A stretch of DNA of 64,000 nucleotides from Thioalkalivibrio paradoxus ARh 1. GTDB taxonomy: Bacteria > Pseudomonadota > Gammaproteobacteria > Ectothiorhodospirales > Ectothiorhodospiraceae. The stretch spans positions 2,020,501 through 2,084,500 of the forward strand of contig NZ_CP007029.1 of assembly GCF_000227685.2 (NCBI RefSeq), written 5' to 3'. The position numbers and the translations under genes were made by a program. Of the stretch, positions 34,407 to 43,234 are shown one piece after another. The notes beneath the pieces were generated by a model. It searched no databases. It saw nothing but the letters and a program-made list of their open reading frames with translations, and was not told the DNA's origin. Position 1 is the stretch's first letter. Each line of letters starts with the position of its first letter.

Positions 34407-35216
34407 ATGTCTATCATGGACGGAATGAAACCCGACTGGCGCGTTTTCCCGATCCTCATCGCCGTCGCGTCACTCATTGGCGGGGCCGCCTTGCTCCCGG
34501 CGATTCCGCAACCGGAGGAATACCATCGGTTCGCGGCAACGGCGACTGTGTTCGGCGTTCCCCATTTCGCGGACGTGATCTCCAACCTGCCCTTTCTGCT
34601 GGTGGGGATCGCCGGCCTCGCCTGGACCTGGCGCCAGCGCGGCCAGTCCAGCGGCCCGTTCATCCGCGCGTCCGAGCGTTGGCCCTATATCGTGCTGTTC
34701 GGCGCCATCGCGCTGGTCGGCATCGGGTCCGCGTATTATCACTGGGCGCCGACCAACGAACGCCTGTTCTGGGATCGCTTGCCGATGAGCATCGCCTTCA
34801 TGGCGATCTTCGCCGCGATCCTCAGCGAACGCATCGAGTATCGGCTGGGACTCGCTGCCCTACCCGGGCTCGTGCTCGCCGGCGTTGCTGCCACGACCTA
34901 CTGGCTGTTCAGCGAACGCGCCGGCGCAGGCGATCTGCGGCTCTACCTGCTGGTGCAGGCGGTGCCGATCGTGATCGGCCCGCTGCTGATCCTGCTGTAC
35001 GGAAGCCGCTACGACCGCGGTCGCGATTTCGTGATCGCCGCGGGCTGGTATCTGCTCGCGCTGCTGGCCGAATCACTCGACCATACACTGCACGCGCTGA
35101 CCGAAGGATGGCTGAGCGGGCATACCCTGAAGCACCTGCTCGCCGCCGTGGCCGTGTACTGGCTGCTGCGCATGCTCCGGCTACGCCGTACGCTGGACCG
35201 CCCCCAGCGGCCATGA
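34407..35216 (+). CDS. ceramidase-like (CREST superfamily) membrane protein
   Basis: This membrane protein of 263-269 residues has about seven hydrophobic segments. It carries the pattern of the alkaline-ceramidase/phytoceramidase group: [20 protein letters not shown] near residues 102-121 and a C-terminal [15 protein letters not shown]. The conserved histidines and aspartate (YYH, WDR, HxxxH) would form the metal site of a membrane hydrolase. Bacterial members are of unknown substrate. Three in-frame starts exist (34407, 34416, 34425); none has a clearly better ribosome-binding site. Confidence 0.78.
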   Translation: MSIMDGMKPDWRVFPILIAVASLIGGAALLPAIPQPEEYHRFAATATVFGVPHFADVISNLPFLLVGIAGLAWTWRQRGQSSGPFIRASERWPYIVLFGAIALVGIGSAYYHWAPTNERLFWDRLPMSIAFMAIFAAILSERIEYRLGLAALPGLVLAGVAATTYWLFSERAGAGDLRLYLLVQAVPIVIGPLLILLYGSRYDRGRDFVIAAGWYLLALLAESLDHTLHALTEGWLSGHTLKHLLAAVAVYWLLRMLRLRRTLDRPQRP

Positions 35217-35264
35217 CCCAGGGCCCGACCCGGGGCGCCGGCCCCACACGGCTGTTTGCGCGCC

Positions 35265-35489
35265 CTACTGCCCGGCCGCCTCCATCCGATCCCTCGCCGC
35301 GTCGTCCATGATGCGCCGCATCTCGCGTTCGAAGGCCGGCAAATCCTGAACATGCCGAGGCACCTGCGATGCAGGCTGTTCGGTCCCAGCACCCGGCACG
35401 CGGGCGCCCGGACCCGCTACCCCACCCCATTGGCGTGCCACCAGCAGGGCCAGCACGAGCAACACCAGCATCATCATGATCACGCGCAA
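35265..35489 (-). CDS. small membrane protein, 74 residues, unknown
   Basis: One N-terminal hydrophobic segment (VIMMMLVLLVLALLVARQW) is followed by a flexible proline/glycine stretch and a charged helix (LPAFEREMRRIMDDAARDRM). I do not recognise it. The likely start is the TTG at 35489 just after AGAGGGTGG, with ATGs within four to seven codons. It is convergent with the ceramidase-like gene, and the R1 repeat array begins 21 bases upstream of its start, so its promoter may lie within the repeat. Confidence 0.5.
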   Translation of the reverse strand: MRVIMMMLVLLVLALLVARQWGGVAGPGARVPGAGTEQPASQVPRHVQDLPAFEREMRRIMDDAARDRMEAAGQ

Positions 35490-35509
35490 GAACCACCCTC
35501 TTGCATTCC

Positions 35510-35904
35510 GTTAGCGTGAAAGTCACGGCCTGTCTCGTGTTCCGGGCCACCCGTAGGGCGGAAAAGCGCAGCGTCATCCGCCACTCGGCGTTCGCAGTGC
35601 CCAGGCACCCGCAGCACCCCGGGCGCCGGATGGCGGATGACGGCCTTCGGCCTTTTCCGCCCTACGCCTCTTTCATCATCGGGGGTGCCTCACCCCCGAT
35701 GGCATGACAGTTAGCGTGAAAGTCACGGCCTGTCTCGTGCCCCGGGCGACCCGTAGGGCGGAAAAGCGCAGCGTCATCCGCCGTTCGCAGTGCCCAGGCG
35801 CCCGCTGCAATCCGAGCGCCAGCTGCCGGATGACGGCCTTCGGCCTTTTCCGCCCTACGCCTCTTTCATCATCGGGGGTGGCTGCCCGCACCATGACAGT
35901 TAGC
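35510..35904 (-). repeat. repeat family R1: two tandem copies (reverse)
   Basis: This is the same family as 5192-5589, in opposite orientation: copies run 35510-35709 and 35710-35904, each opening on this strand with GTTAGCGTGAAAGTCACGG. Both keep the outer stem GTAGGGCGGAAAAG / CTTTTCCGCCCTAC and the inner GTCATCCGCC-type arms. Their central segments differ more than the ends. As at the first site, the unit occurs as exactly two head-to-tail copies. Confidence 0.85.
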
Positions 35905-36078
35905 ATCTTCATTGCGCCGAACCGGATCCCGGCTCGCCCGGCAGCAGACTGCTTACCGCGCAGGAATGCACCAACATGCTACTCCGGCGATTGCAATCCC
36001 GCAGCACAAGCGGCAAGGACCTGCTGCAGCGGAACTGCGAACAGCATGGCGAAACCCGGACCCATTCAAAGGAACCGC

Positions 36079-36133
36079 TGGGGTCAGGTCTTGCAAAAGC
36101 ACGTTGGTTATCGCTTTGCAAGACCTGACCCCA
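36079..36133. repeat. perfect 19-bp inverted repeat (REP-like hairpin)
   Basis: TGGGGTCAGGTCTTGCAAA (36079-36097) is repeated as its exact reverse complement at 36115-36133, with a 17-base loop. It is not followed by a T-run, so it is a poor terminator. It lies 217 bases beyond the stop of the RAYT-like gene. Hairpins of this sequence type beside RAYT-like genes are familiar from other proteobacteria (from memory). The surrounding 35905-36349 shows no other recognised gene. Confidence 0.75.
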
Positions 36134-36349
36134 TCACGAACTCCGCTACCTGTCCAAAAGATATAACCACGCACCACAAAAGTGCGACGGATTTCCCAAA
36201 AAAGGTTGAATTCTGCTACCGAAATCGAGGACACTGCACCGGTCGCAACGAACGGTAATCATGGACGAGCCGGCGATTACGGACGATGCCCAATCAGGTC
36301 GGTACCGTGCGACTGGGGCTCCGGGGGCTTCGTGCTCCTGGGGCCTTTC

Positions 36350-37255
36350 CTATTCCTCGTGAGAATCGGCGCCCCCCGGCGACCGTTCCGCTGCCCCGGT
36401 TACACCGCCCCCGTTCGATGCCGCCCGATGGTTCCGTACTGCCCGGCTCACGGTGGAATAGTGCACACCGAACCGTTCGGCGATCTCGCGCATCGTATAA
36501 CCGCCGGAGAGGTAAGCCTCGGCCATAGCACGTCGCCGATCCGGGATTCTCTCGTATTCTTCCCACGACGGGGTAAGTGCCTTGCGGTGAATCCGCGGCA
36601 CCTCGCTGAAATCAGGGCCTGAAGAGAATCCATTCCGAACGGCGGTGAGGAATGCCGAGCTCCCGAGTACTACCGGCGCACGCCGCGTGCCCGTCAGGTC
36701 CGAAGCCGAGAGCCCCTGCTCCAGGAAGCTCAGGAACGCTGCTCGCGCGGCATCCGTGTTGTCGCCGAAGTGGTCCGCGAGCCATCCGGTGTCGAGCCAG
36801 GGCGGCGCGGCCTGGCGCCCGATCGTGGCGGCAAGGCTGCTCCAACGCCAATCGGACACCCGCTCGACGAACCCGGTGCGCACCGGGGCCAGCACGGCGT
36901 CGCGGACAGCCTGTGCCAGAAAGCGGTCCTTTTCCAAAAGGACCGCATCATAGCGCCCGCGGAAAACGTGCCCTGTACGGTCATGGCGGCGATTGAGCCG
37001 TTGGGTATACACCCCGTTGAGGTGTCGCATCCCTCTGGAAAGATTCGCTTCGCGCGTTTCCACCACCAGTCGGTAGCGATCGTGCAACTGGCACCAAGCG
37101 AAACAGCACCAGTGAAAACGGCTACAAACCTCGCCAAGAAGCTCCAGCCAGGACTGCCGGTCCTCGGCATCGAGATAAACCGGATCTCGCGCGTTACCCC
37201 GAGTGCCGACGTGATACACCCCACCCTCGACCTCAATCCGCAATGGTCTTGCCAT
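36350..37255 (-). CDS. RAYT-like (Y1 transposase family) protein lacking catalytic residues, with C-terminal HTH
   Basis: This intact 301-residue protein has the REP-associated tyrosine transposase layout: MARPLRIEVEGGVYHVGTRG start, GMRHLNGVYTQRLNRRH, and the segment GHVFRGRYDAVLLEKDRFL. The HUH position, normally NHYH or NHVH in these proteins, reads DRYR (residues 59-62), so both metal-binding histidines are arginine. The catalytic tyrosine block, normally RYVVLNPVR-like, reads RDAVLAPVR (118-126), with Asp119 in place of Tyr and Ala123 in place of Asn. The C-terminal 253-276 is a helix-turn-helix (MREIAERFGVHYSTVSRAV). The frame is open throughout, which suggests retained function as a DNA-binding protein rather than decay. 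Loss of activity is inferred from motif comparison. Confidence 0.82.
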   Translation of the reverse strand: MARPLRIEVEGGVYHVGTRGNARDPVYLDAEDRQSWLELLGEVCSRFHWCCFAWCQLHDRYRLVVETREANLSRGMRHLNGVYTQRLNRRHDRTGHVFRGRYDAVLLEKDRFLAQAVRDAVLAPVRTGFVERVSDWRWSSLAATIGRQAAPPWLDTGWLADHFGDNTDAARAAFLSFLEQGLSASDLTGTRRAPVVLGSSAFLTAVRNGFSSGPDFSEVPRIHRKALTPSWEEYERIPDRRRAMAEAYLSGGYTMREIAERFGVHYSTVSRAVRNHRAASNGGGVTGAAERSPGGADSHEE

Positions 37256-37611
37256 GCCTCAGATCATCCTTTCCGAGCCGCGTCACCATCCTGTCGGACC
37301 AAGACGCAGTTTGGGCGTCTACGGGATGCAAAGCCCCCGGCGCCAGCCTGATAGAAATTTTCGCTACGGACCCAACATACATCAGGCGCAGCCGATACCC
37401 AATATTCCCTTACCGGCTCGATTCGCGAGGAGTGTGCCTGGAGCCACTGGAAGCAGTGATGCATCCACCGATGCGACGACTCGATGCCCACCCGGAGCGA
37501 GGCCCACCGGGCCCGGGGCCAATCACTCGCGACACGCGAGCGTTCCCCGCCGTTGCCCCAACCCTGGCATCACGCCGCGTTCGAGCGGCCCCTCTGCGCA
37601 ACCGTTCCCGC
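37256..37611. other. intergenic stretch without a recognised gene
   Basis: 356 bases lie between the RAYT-like start and the stop of the MFS gene. I see no ORF with coding character, RNA gene or clear terminator. It must carry the promoter of the RAYT-like gene. Confidence 0.4.
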
Positions 37612-38895
37612 TCAGGCGTTCGCGTGCGGAAGCCGAACACGCAGGGTCGCGACCAGCGCTGCCAGAAACAGCAGCATGCAGAACAGGATGGCATTCGCCA
37701 ACCCCAGCCAGAGTTGCAGCAGGCCGATCCCGATCAAACCGAAAATGGCGGCGGCCTTGGCCGCCAGACCCCAGAATCCGAACCAGCGTCCCGCCTCCTC
37801 TCGCGGCACCATCAGGGCCACGAGCGCGCGGCCTGCAGACTGTGCCGAGCCCAGACACAGCCCTGCGATCGCACCCACATACAGAAAGACCTGCTGGGGT
37901 TCGACCGTGCGGTCCAGCACCGCAGTCAGCCACTCGGCCAGCCGCGGGGTCAGGAAGATCGCCAGCACCGCGATCGTCCACAGCAGCAGCGTGAACCGGT
38001 ATACCCGTACCGGGCCCACGCGATCCTGCAGCCAGCCGAAACCCAGCGCGCCCACAGCGGCCGTGACCTGCGTGATCACGAACATCGCCACCCGCGTGGA
38101 CTCGTCCCAACGGATCACCTGAGAGCCGTAGATGAACGTGAACGCAATGACGATGTAAATCCCGGCCATCACGAAGAACACCGACAGGAACAGATCCCGC
38201 AGCCCCGGCCGGTCGCTCAGGGTGCTCAGGCTGCGCGCCACCCGGCGAAACCCGAGGCTCAACTGCAGCCGCCTATCGACCCGCCGCCGCGGCCCGCGCT
38301 CGCGCAGGAACAGGAAGGTTGGGAGCGCAGCGACCAGGAAGAAAGCCGCTGCGAACGGTCCTACCCAGCGGATTCGCTCGAAATTGTCGGCCGACACGTC
38401 TCCCAGCAGGCCGAGGGCGAAGGCCGTCGCGAACAGCCCGCCCAGATATCCCAGCGCCCAGCCAAGCCCCGAGACCCAGCCCAGGCGGTCGGGGGGTGCC
38501 AGGTCGGGGAGGAAACTGGCGATGAACGACTCGCCGATCGCATAACCGAAATTCGAGATCACAATCAGGACCATGCCCAGCGCCACCAGCCCCGGCTCGA
38601 CCCAGTACAGCATCGCCGTGGTGACCACGGTGAGCAGCCAGGACATGAGAAGGAAGCGTTTGCGCGAGCGGGTCGCGTCCATGATCGAGCCCGCCACCGG
38701 GGCCGCAAGCAGCACGAGCAGGTAGCTGACCGCCAGCGCCAGGCTCCACAGAAGATTGCCCAGCCGGTAGTCCGGCGCATCCCCCACGATGACCCGAGTG
38801 AACAGATCCCCGAAGATGACCGTGATGATCAACAGCGTGTAGGCCTGGTTGGCGAAATCGAACATCGCCCAGCCGAAGATCTCGCGGCGCTTCAC
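37612..38895 (-). CDS. UMF1-type MFS transporter
   Basis: This 427-residue protein has about 12 membrane segments. The UMF1/Atg22-like signature is at the N-terminus: EIFGWAMFDFANQAYTLLI, followed by APVAGSIMDATRSRKRFLL (MFS loop 2-3 motif) and NFGYAIGESFIASFLPDLAP. The substrate is unknown. The start was set at GTG 38895 (KRREIFGW follows) because the frame further upstream runs through the tRNA-Val region and is not coding. It lies on the same strand as tRNA-Val, whose terminator hairpin separates the two. Confidence 0.85.
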   Translation of the reverse strand: MKRREIFGWAMFDFANQAYTLLIITVIFGDLFTRVIVGDAPDYRLGNLLWSLALAVSYLLVLLAAPVAGSIMDATRSRKRFLLMSWLLTVVTTAMLYWVEPGLVALGMVLIVISNFGYAIGESFIASFLPDLAPPDRLGWVSGLGWALGYLGGLFATAFALGLLGDVSADNFERIRWVGPFAAAFFLVAALPTFLFLRERGPRRRVDRRLQLSLGFRRVARSLSTLSDRPGLRDLFLSVFFVMAGIYIVIAFTFIYGSQVIRWDESTRVAMFVITQVTAAVGALGFGWLQDRVGPVRVYRFTLLLWTIAVLAIFLTPRLAEWLTAVLDRTVEPQQVFLYVGAIAGLCLGSAQSAGRALVALMVPREEAGRWFGFWGLAAKAAAIFGLIGIGLLQLWLGLANAILFCMLLFLAALVATLRVRLPHANA

Positions 38896-39110
38896 CTGTG
38901 TGACGGGGGCGATGGCGGTCTCCTGTGCCCTGCGTAGGGCGCGGCCGAAATGCCCGGAGTGTACCTTGCCCCGGCCACTGCACTGAATACCGGCTGAGGC
39001 CGAGGCGCACGCACGGCGCTCGGGCCTACACTCCCGCGCATCGGTAGCGAGTTGGCCCAGGTCTTGAAACCGCGTGGCGGTGGCGGGGAACTGCCCGAAC
39101 GCAGACCCCA

Positions 39111-39150
39111 AAACCGAAACGGCAACCCGAAGTGCCCTGCGGGTTGCCGT
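39111..39150 (-). terminator. terminator after tRNA-Val
   Basis: On the minus strand the arms ACGGCAACCC / GGGTTGCCGT (39119-39128 and 39141-39150) form a 10-bp stem with a 12-base loop, followed by TTTCGGTTTT. It begins 15 bases past the tRNA 3' end. Confidence 0.75.
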
Positions 39151-39164
39151 TCTCGTTGGCTGTT

Positions 39165-39241
39165 TGGTAGGCGCGATTGGACTCGAACCAACGACCCCCA
39201 CCATGTCAAGGTGGTGCTCTAACCAACTGAGCTACGCGCCT
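39165..39241 (-). tRNA. tRNA-Val (anticodon GAC), CCA encoded
   Basis: This 77-base gene has a perfect 7-bp acceptor stem (AGGCGCG with CGCGCCU), D-arm GCTCAGTTGGTTAGAGC, anticodon loop TTGACAT giving GAC, and the T-loop TTCGAGT. The CCA end is encoded in the DNA. It has its own promoter and terminator. Confidence 0.95.
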
Positions 39242-39259
39242 GTCTCGGACAGGGCGCAG

Positions 39260-39287
39260 ATTCTACCGCCTTCGCGCTCGGTGTCAA
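39260..39287 (-). promoter_or_regulatory. sigma-70 promoter of tRNA-Val
   Basis: On the minus strand TTGACA (39282-39287) and TAGAAT (39260-39265) are 16 bases apart, near consensus. Transcription would begin about 10-12 bases before the tRNA 5' end. Confidence 0.8.
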
Positions 39288-39560
39288 AGCATTCGTAACG
39301 GATGGCCGCTCGGCAACGGCCGGACTCACGAGCCTTTCTCTTGAGAAATCAAACAAAAAAACAAAATTAAATCATTACGTTACCATGGATCCAACGTGCT
39401 GCGCCGCAGTTCCGCTCCCCCGCGAACGCCTGCCCCCGGACCAACCGCCTGATGCTTCCTGGTCCGCACACCAAGCATCGCGGGGCGAAGAATCCCTTGC
39501 CGTTACTGTGACTACAAGCCTATCCTTTGCTTTGGTCAAGTGCCATCAAGGGGGAATTAC

Positions 39561-39683
39561 ATGGAATACGGTGATGTGATCGTTTACCTGACGATCGCGG
39601 CCCTGGGTGCCTCGGTGCTGGTCATCGTCGGGTTGCTGCTCTTTCTGGTCAAGAAAAGCATGGGAGGACCGCCCGGATCCTGA
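39561..39683 (+). CDS. small single-pass membrane protein, 40 residues
   Basis: The protein starts MEYGDVIVYLTIAALG and has one hydrophobic segment (about residues 7-31), then a short basic/glycine tail (KKSMGGPPGS). The start has a strong AAGGGGG ribosome-binding site 6 bases upstream, and TTGCCG (39497) with TATCCT (39521) could be its promoter. Between tRNA-Val and this gene the sequence includes an AT-rich patch (39340-39375). I do not recognise the protein; its small size and single membrane pass suggest a subunit or regulator of a membrane complex, which is speculation. Confidence 0.6.
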   Translation: MEYGDVIVYLTIAALGASVLVIVGLLLFLVKKSMGGPPGS

Positions 39684-39833
39684 GACTTACCTCCGGTGCC
39701 GGCCGGTCAGGCCGGCATCGGTGCGCATTGCAGGCCTCGGCCGATCGCCAGAATCGAATGCCCGGGCATGGCCGATCGAACTTCCCTGCCTCGCGGCGAC
39801 TCCCAAGGCCATGCCCGTGCCTGGAGCCACCCA

Positions 39834-40991
39834 ATGACTCGCAGAATCCGCCGTGCCGGCCCTTTGTCGGCTCTCGTTGTTTTCGCGTTGCTCGCCGCGG
39901 GGCACGCGGCCGCCGGTTGTCCTGCTCCGGGGCAATGGCTCAATGGCGAGGGGGCACCGCTGGCCACCGATCGGCTGTTCCAGAATCTGGAAAGGTCCCG
40001 CGTCGTGCTGCTCGGCGAGACTCACGACCGGATGGAGCATCACCGCTGGCAACTGCATACGCTCGCGGGCTTGCACGCCCGCAGGCCCGGGATGGCGATC
40101 GGCCTGGAGATGCTGCCGCGCGAGGCGCAGCCGGCGCTCGATGCCTGGGTTGCCGGCGAACTGGACGAACCGAGCTTTCTGGAACAGAGCAACTGGCATC
40201 AAGCCTGGGGCTTCGATCCGCAGTTGTACCTGCCCATCCTGCATTTCGCACGTATGCACCAGGTGCCCCTGCTGGCGATCAACCTGGAACGCTCGCTGGT
40301 TCGGCGTCTGGCCTCCGACGGTTGGGACAGCGTTCCGACTGAAGAGCGTCACCGGGTTTCGCCGCCGGCGCCCGCTCCCGAAGCCTACCGCGACTATCTG
40401 GATACGGTGTTGAAGGATCACCCGGCCGGCGTCCTCGACGACCCGGACCTGGATCGCTTCGTTGCGGCCCAACTGGCATGGGACCGCGCGATGGCCTCTG
40501 GCCTCGCCGATGCGGCCGAGTACTATCCACTGGTCGTCGGACTGATGGGTTCCGGGCACCTGCAATTCCACCACGGCGTCCCCCACCAACTGGCGGATCT
40601 GGGGATCGGCCTCGAACACCAGCACACGCTGCTGCCCTGGGACAGCAACGAAGACTGTAGCGCACCAGAACCCGGCGTCGCCGACGCGATCTTCGGCGTT
40701 GCGGCGGGACCGCTGCACGAACCCCAGCCACCGCAGCTGCTCGGCGTCCGGATCGAATCGGACCCGGCCGGGATTCGCGTGCGCTCGGTACAGCCCGACT
40801 CGGTCGCCGACGCATCCGGACTGCAGGCAGACGACATCCTGACAGCCGCCGCGGGCGTTGACCTGGTACTCCCTGGAGATCTGGTCGCGATCGTCCGCCG
40901 CCACGCGCCTGGAACCATTCTTCCACTGACCGTGCTGCGCGACGGTGAAGCGCGCGAGGTGCTGGCCCGCTTCCCGGCACGAACGGACTGA
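39834..40991 (+). CDS. ChaN-like (DUF399) secreted protein with C-terminal PDZ domain
   Basis: This 385-residue protein has a signal peptide (about residues 1-27, ending AAGHAAAG). The DUF399/ChaN domain starts with RVVLLGETHDRMEHHRWQL and contains IGLEMLPREAQPALDAWVAG and LVVGLMGSGHLQFHHGVPHQL. ChaN-type proteins bind haem or iron in some bacteria. The last 90 residues form a PDZ-like domain (GIRVRSVQPDSVADASGLQADD). ATG 39834 has GGAG 8 bases upstream. The next gene, 187 bases on, is a secreted metallopeptidase on the same strand. Confidence 0.85.
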   Translation: MTRRIRRAGPLSALVVFALLAAGHAAAGCPAPGQWLNGEGAPLATDRLFQNLERSRVVLLGETHDRMEHHRWQLHTLAGLHARRPGMAIGLEMLPREAQPALDAWVAGELDEPSFLEQSNWHQAWGFDPQLYLPILHFARMHQVPLLAINLERSLVRRLASDGWDSVPTEERHRVSPPAPAPEAYRDYLDTVLKDHPAGVLDDPDLDRFVAAQLAWDRAMASGLADAAEYYPLVVGLMGSGHLQFHHGVPHQLADLGIGLEHQHTLLPWDSNEDCSAPEPGVADAIFGVAAGPLHEPQPPQLLGVRIESDPAGIRVRSVQPDSVADASGLQADDILTAAAGVDLVLPGDLVAIVRRHAPGTILPLTVLRDGEAREVLARFPARTD

Positions 40992-41178
40992 CGGACTGAA
41001 GGCATGTGCAGCCTTGCCCTGTTGCTGGCCGCGGTGCCGACCGACGCCGACGTCCTTGTGCGGCCCCGGAGGTGTACCGCCACCGCGCCGATGGCCTGCC
41101 CGCCGCACGCCGCTCCGGCGGCTCCGGGATCCTTTCACGACGGCGGAACGCACCGCCACACGCTCTGAGGTAACCGCA

Positions 41179-43131
41179 ATGCGCCCAGACCAACTCGCGT
41201 GGCGGATACCGCACATTCTGCTCAGGGTACTGCCGGCGCTGCTCCTGCTGACATCGGCCGCATGGGCCGCCCCCCCAACACTGAGCCTGGATGTCCACCT
41301 GGATCCGGATCGCGGCACGATCGGCGGCGAACTGTCCGTCGACCTGCCGGCAGGCGACCACCGGTTCCGCCTCGCTGCGGGCCTGGAACCCACGCAGGCA
41401 CGGATCGGCGACCATGACCCGCAGGCGATTCATGCGGCGGGCGATCGCTACCGGATCCACCTGCCGGAGGCCGGAACGCTTCAGCTGGCCTGGCAGGGCG
41501 AACTGCCGTCGGACACCCGCGGATTCCTGGCGCCCGACGGCGGGTTCCTGCCCCCGGATGCCGGCTGGTACCCGCGTTTCGATGGCCTGGAGGTGTTCCT
41601 CCTGCGCCTGCAGCTGCGTGTACCGGAGGGCCAACGTGCGGTCGCCACGGGTTCGCTGGTCGATGAGTCCCTGTCGCAGGCCGGCTACCGCTCGTCGGTC
41701 TACGAACATCCTCGAATCGACGCCATCGTGGTCGCCACCGGACCGTGGCAGGAGCGCCAGGTGGAGGCGAACGGCGTGCGCGTACGCACGCTGTTCCCCG
41801 AATCGCTCGACGAGGCCCATGCGTCGACCTACCTGGAGCACGCGGCAGAATACCTGGCGATGTTCAGCGAACGGGCCGGCCCCTACCCCTACCAGAGTTT
41901 CACGATCGCCGCGTCGCCGATGCCGGTCGGGTTCGCGTTTCCCGGGTTCACCCTGCTCGGCGAACGGGTGATCCCGCTGCCGTTCATTCCCCGGACGTCG
42001 CTGGCCCACGAACTGATGCACAGCTGGTGGGGCACGGGCGTGCGCGTCGATTACGCGACCGGGAACTGGTCGGAGGCGCTGACGACCTTCATGGCCGACT
42101 ACCACCTGGACGAACTGCACGGCCGCGATCGCGAGACCCGCTACCGGTGGTTGCTGGATCTGGCCGCGCTGCCGCCGGAACTGGATCGACCGCTGGTATC
42201 GTTTCGGGGCGGCAATCAGGGTGCGGCCCGCATCGTGGGCTACAATCGCGGCGCGCTGATGTTCCACATGCTGCGCGAGGACATCGGCGCCGCGGACTTC
42301 GACGCCGGCGCGCGACTGCTGCGCGACCGCCATCTGTTCGACGAGGCCGGCTGGAACGACCTCGCGCGGGCGTTCAGCGACGCTGCGGGGCGCGACCTGC
42401 GCCCGTTCTTCACCACCTGGACCGGCCGGCCGGGCCTGCCGGAACTGGCTCTGCACTCGGTCTCGCAGGGCGAGGACGCCGACCAATGGACGCTGACCGG
42501 CGTCATCGAGCAGGTACAATCCGAGCCCCCCTGGCCCCTGCGGGTGCCGGTGGCGATCGACACGCGCGACGGCCCGCAACGTTCGCTGGTCACGCTGGAC
42601 GAGCGCCAATCGACGTTCAGCATTGATCTGCCCGCACCGGCGACCGCGGTGACCGTCGACCCGGACTTCGAGCTGCTCCGGAGAGTATCGAATCCGCCGC
42701 CGATCCTGCGCACCGCGAGCCTGCATCCCGATACCCGTCTCATCGCCACCCAGGATGGCCTCGAACCCTTCGCCCGGGCGATCCTCGACCGAAGCCCGGA
42801 GCGGGCCGAGGCGTTCCAGGCGGATGCCCCGCTGCTGGTGATCGGCAGCACCCGGGACGTGGCCGACTGGATGACCCGAACCGGCATCCCGGAACCGGCG
42901 CCGGGGATCGCTCAACGCGGCCATGCCCGCATGTGGACCCTTCCCGATACGCGCACCGCGGTAGTCAGCGCCGACAATGCCACCGGCCTGCAGAACATCA
43001 CCCGCATGCTTCGGCACCACGGCCACCGCAGTTTCCTGGTGCTCGACACCGACGGCCGCACGCAGGAGGCGGGGGTCTGGGAAACCGAGAGCGATCCGCT
43101 TCGCGCGAACCTGCCCTCGGTCGCTCCATAG
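41179..43131 (+). CDS. secreted M1-like gluzincin metallopeptidase
   Basis: This 650-residue protein has a signal peptide (PALLLLTSAAWAAPP). An N-terminal beta-rich domain is followed by a thermolysin-like domain with the zinc motif HELMHSWWG (His277, Glu278, His281) and a third ligand Glu299 in NWSEALTTFMADY. The spacing H-x17-E is one residue shorter than the x18 usual in M1 aminopeptidases. The M1 exopeptidase motif GxMEN is not visible; the corresponding region reads SPMPVGFAFPGFTLLG. It is therefore probably a divergent peptidase, not a standard aminopeptidase N. ATG 41179 follows TGAGG. Confidence 0.82.
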   Translation: MRPDQLAWRIPHILLRVLPALLLLTSAAWAAPPTLSLDVHLDPDRGTIGGELSVDLPAGDHRFRLAAGLEPTQARIGDHDPQAIHAAGDRYRIHLPEAGTLQLAWQGELPSDTRGFLAPDGGFLPPDAGWYPRFDGLEVFLLRLQLRVPEGQRAVATGSLVDESLSQAGYRSSVYEHPRIDAIVVATGPWQERQVEANGVRVRTLFPESLDEAHASTYLEHAAEYLAMFSERAGPYPYQSFTIAASPMPVGFAFPGFTLLGERVIPLPFIPRTSLAHELMHSWWGTGVRVDYATGNWSEALTTFMADYHLDELHGRDRETRYRWLLDLAALPPELDRPLVSFRGGNQGAARIVGYNRGALMFHMLREDIGAADFDAGARLLRDRHLFDEAGWNDLARAFSDAAGRDLRPFFTTWTGRPGLPELALHSVSQGEDADQWTLTGVIEQVQSEPPWPLRVPVAIDTRDGPQRSLVTLDERQSTFSIDLPAPATAVTVDPDFELLRRVSNPPPILRTASLHPDTRLIATQDGLEPFARAILDRSPERAEAFQADAPLLVIGSTRDVADWMTRTGIPEPAPGIAQRGHARMWTLPDTRTAVVSADNATGLQNITRMLRHHGHRSFLVLDTDGRTQEAGVWETESDPLRANLPSVAP

Positions 43132-43234
43132 CCCGCGCCGGCAGCATGGGACAGCTCGCCCGCCCCCGCCCTCCGGCAGCTGCTCCCGCCGCCTGACGTC
43201 CCGACGGTTTCGGCACAACGCCAGGTACGGCGCT

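Noticed and set aside
36079..36133. 19-bp hairpin as a Rho-independent terminator of the RAYT-like gene
   Set aside because: No T-run on either side and it is over 200 bases from the stop codon.
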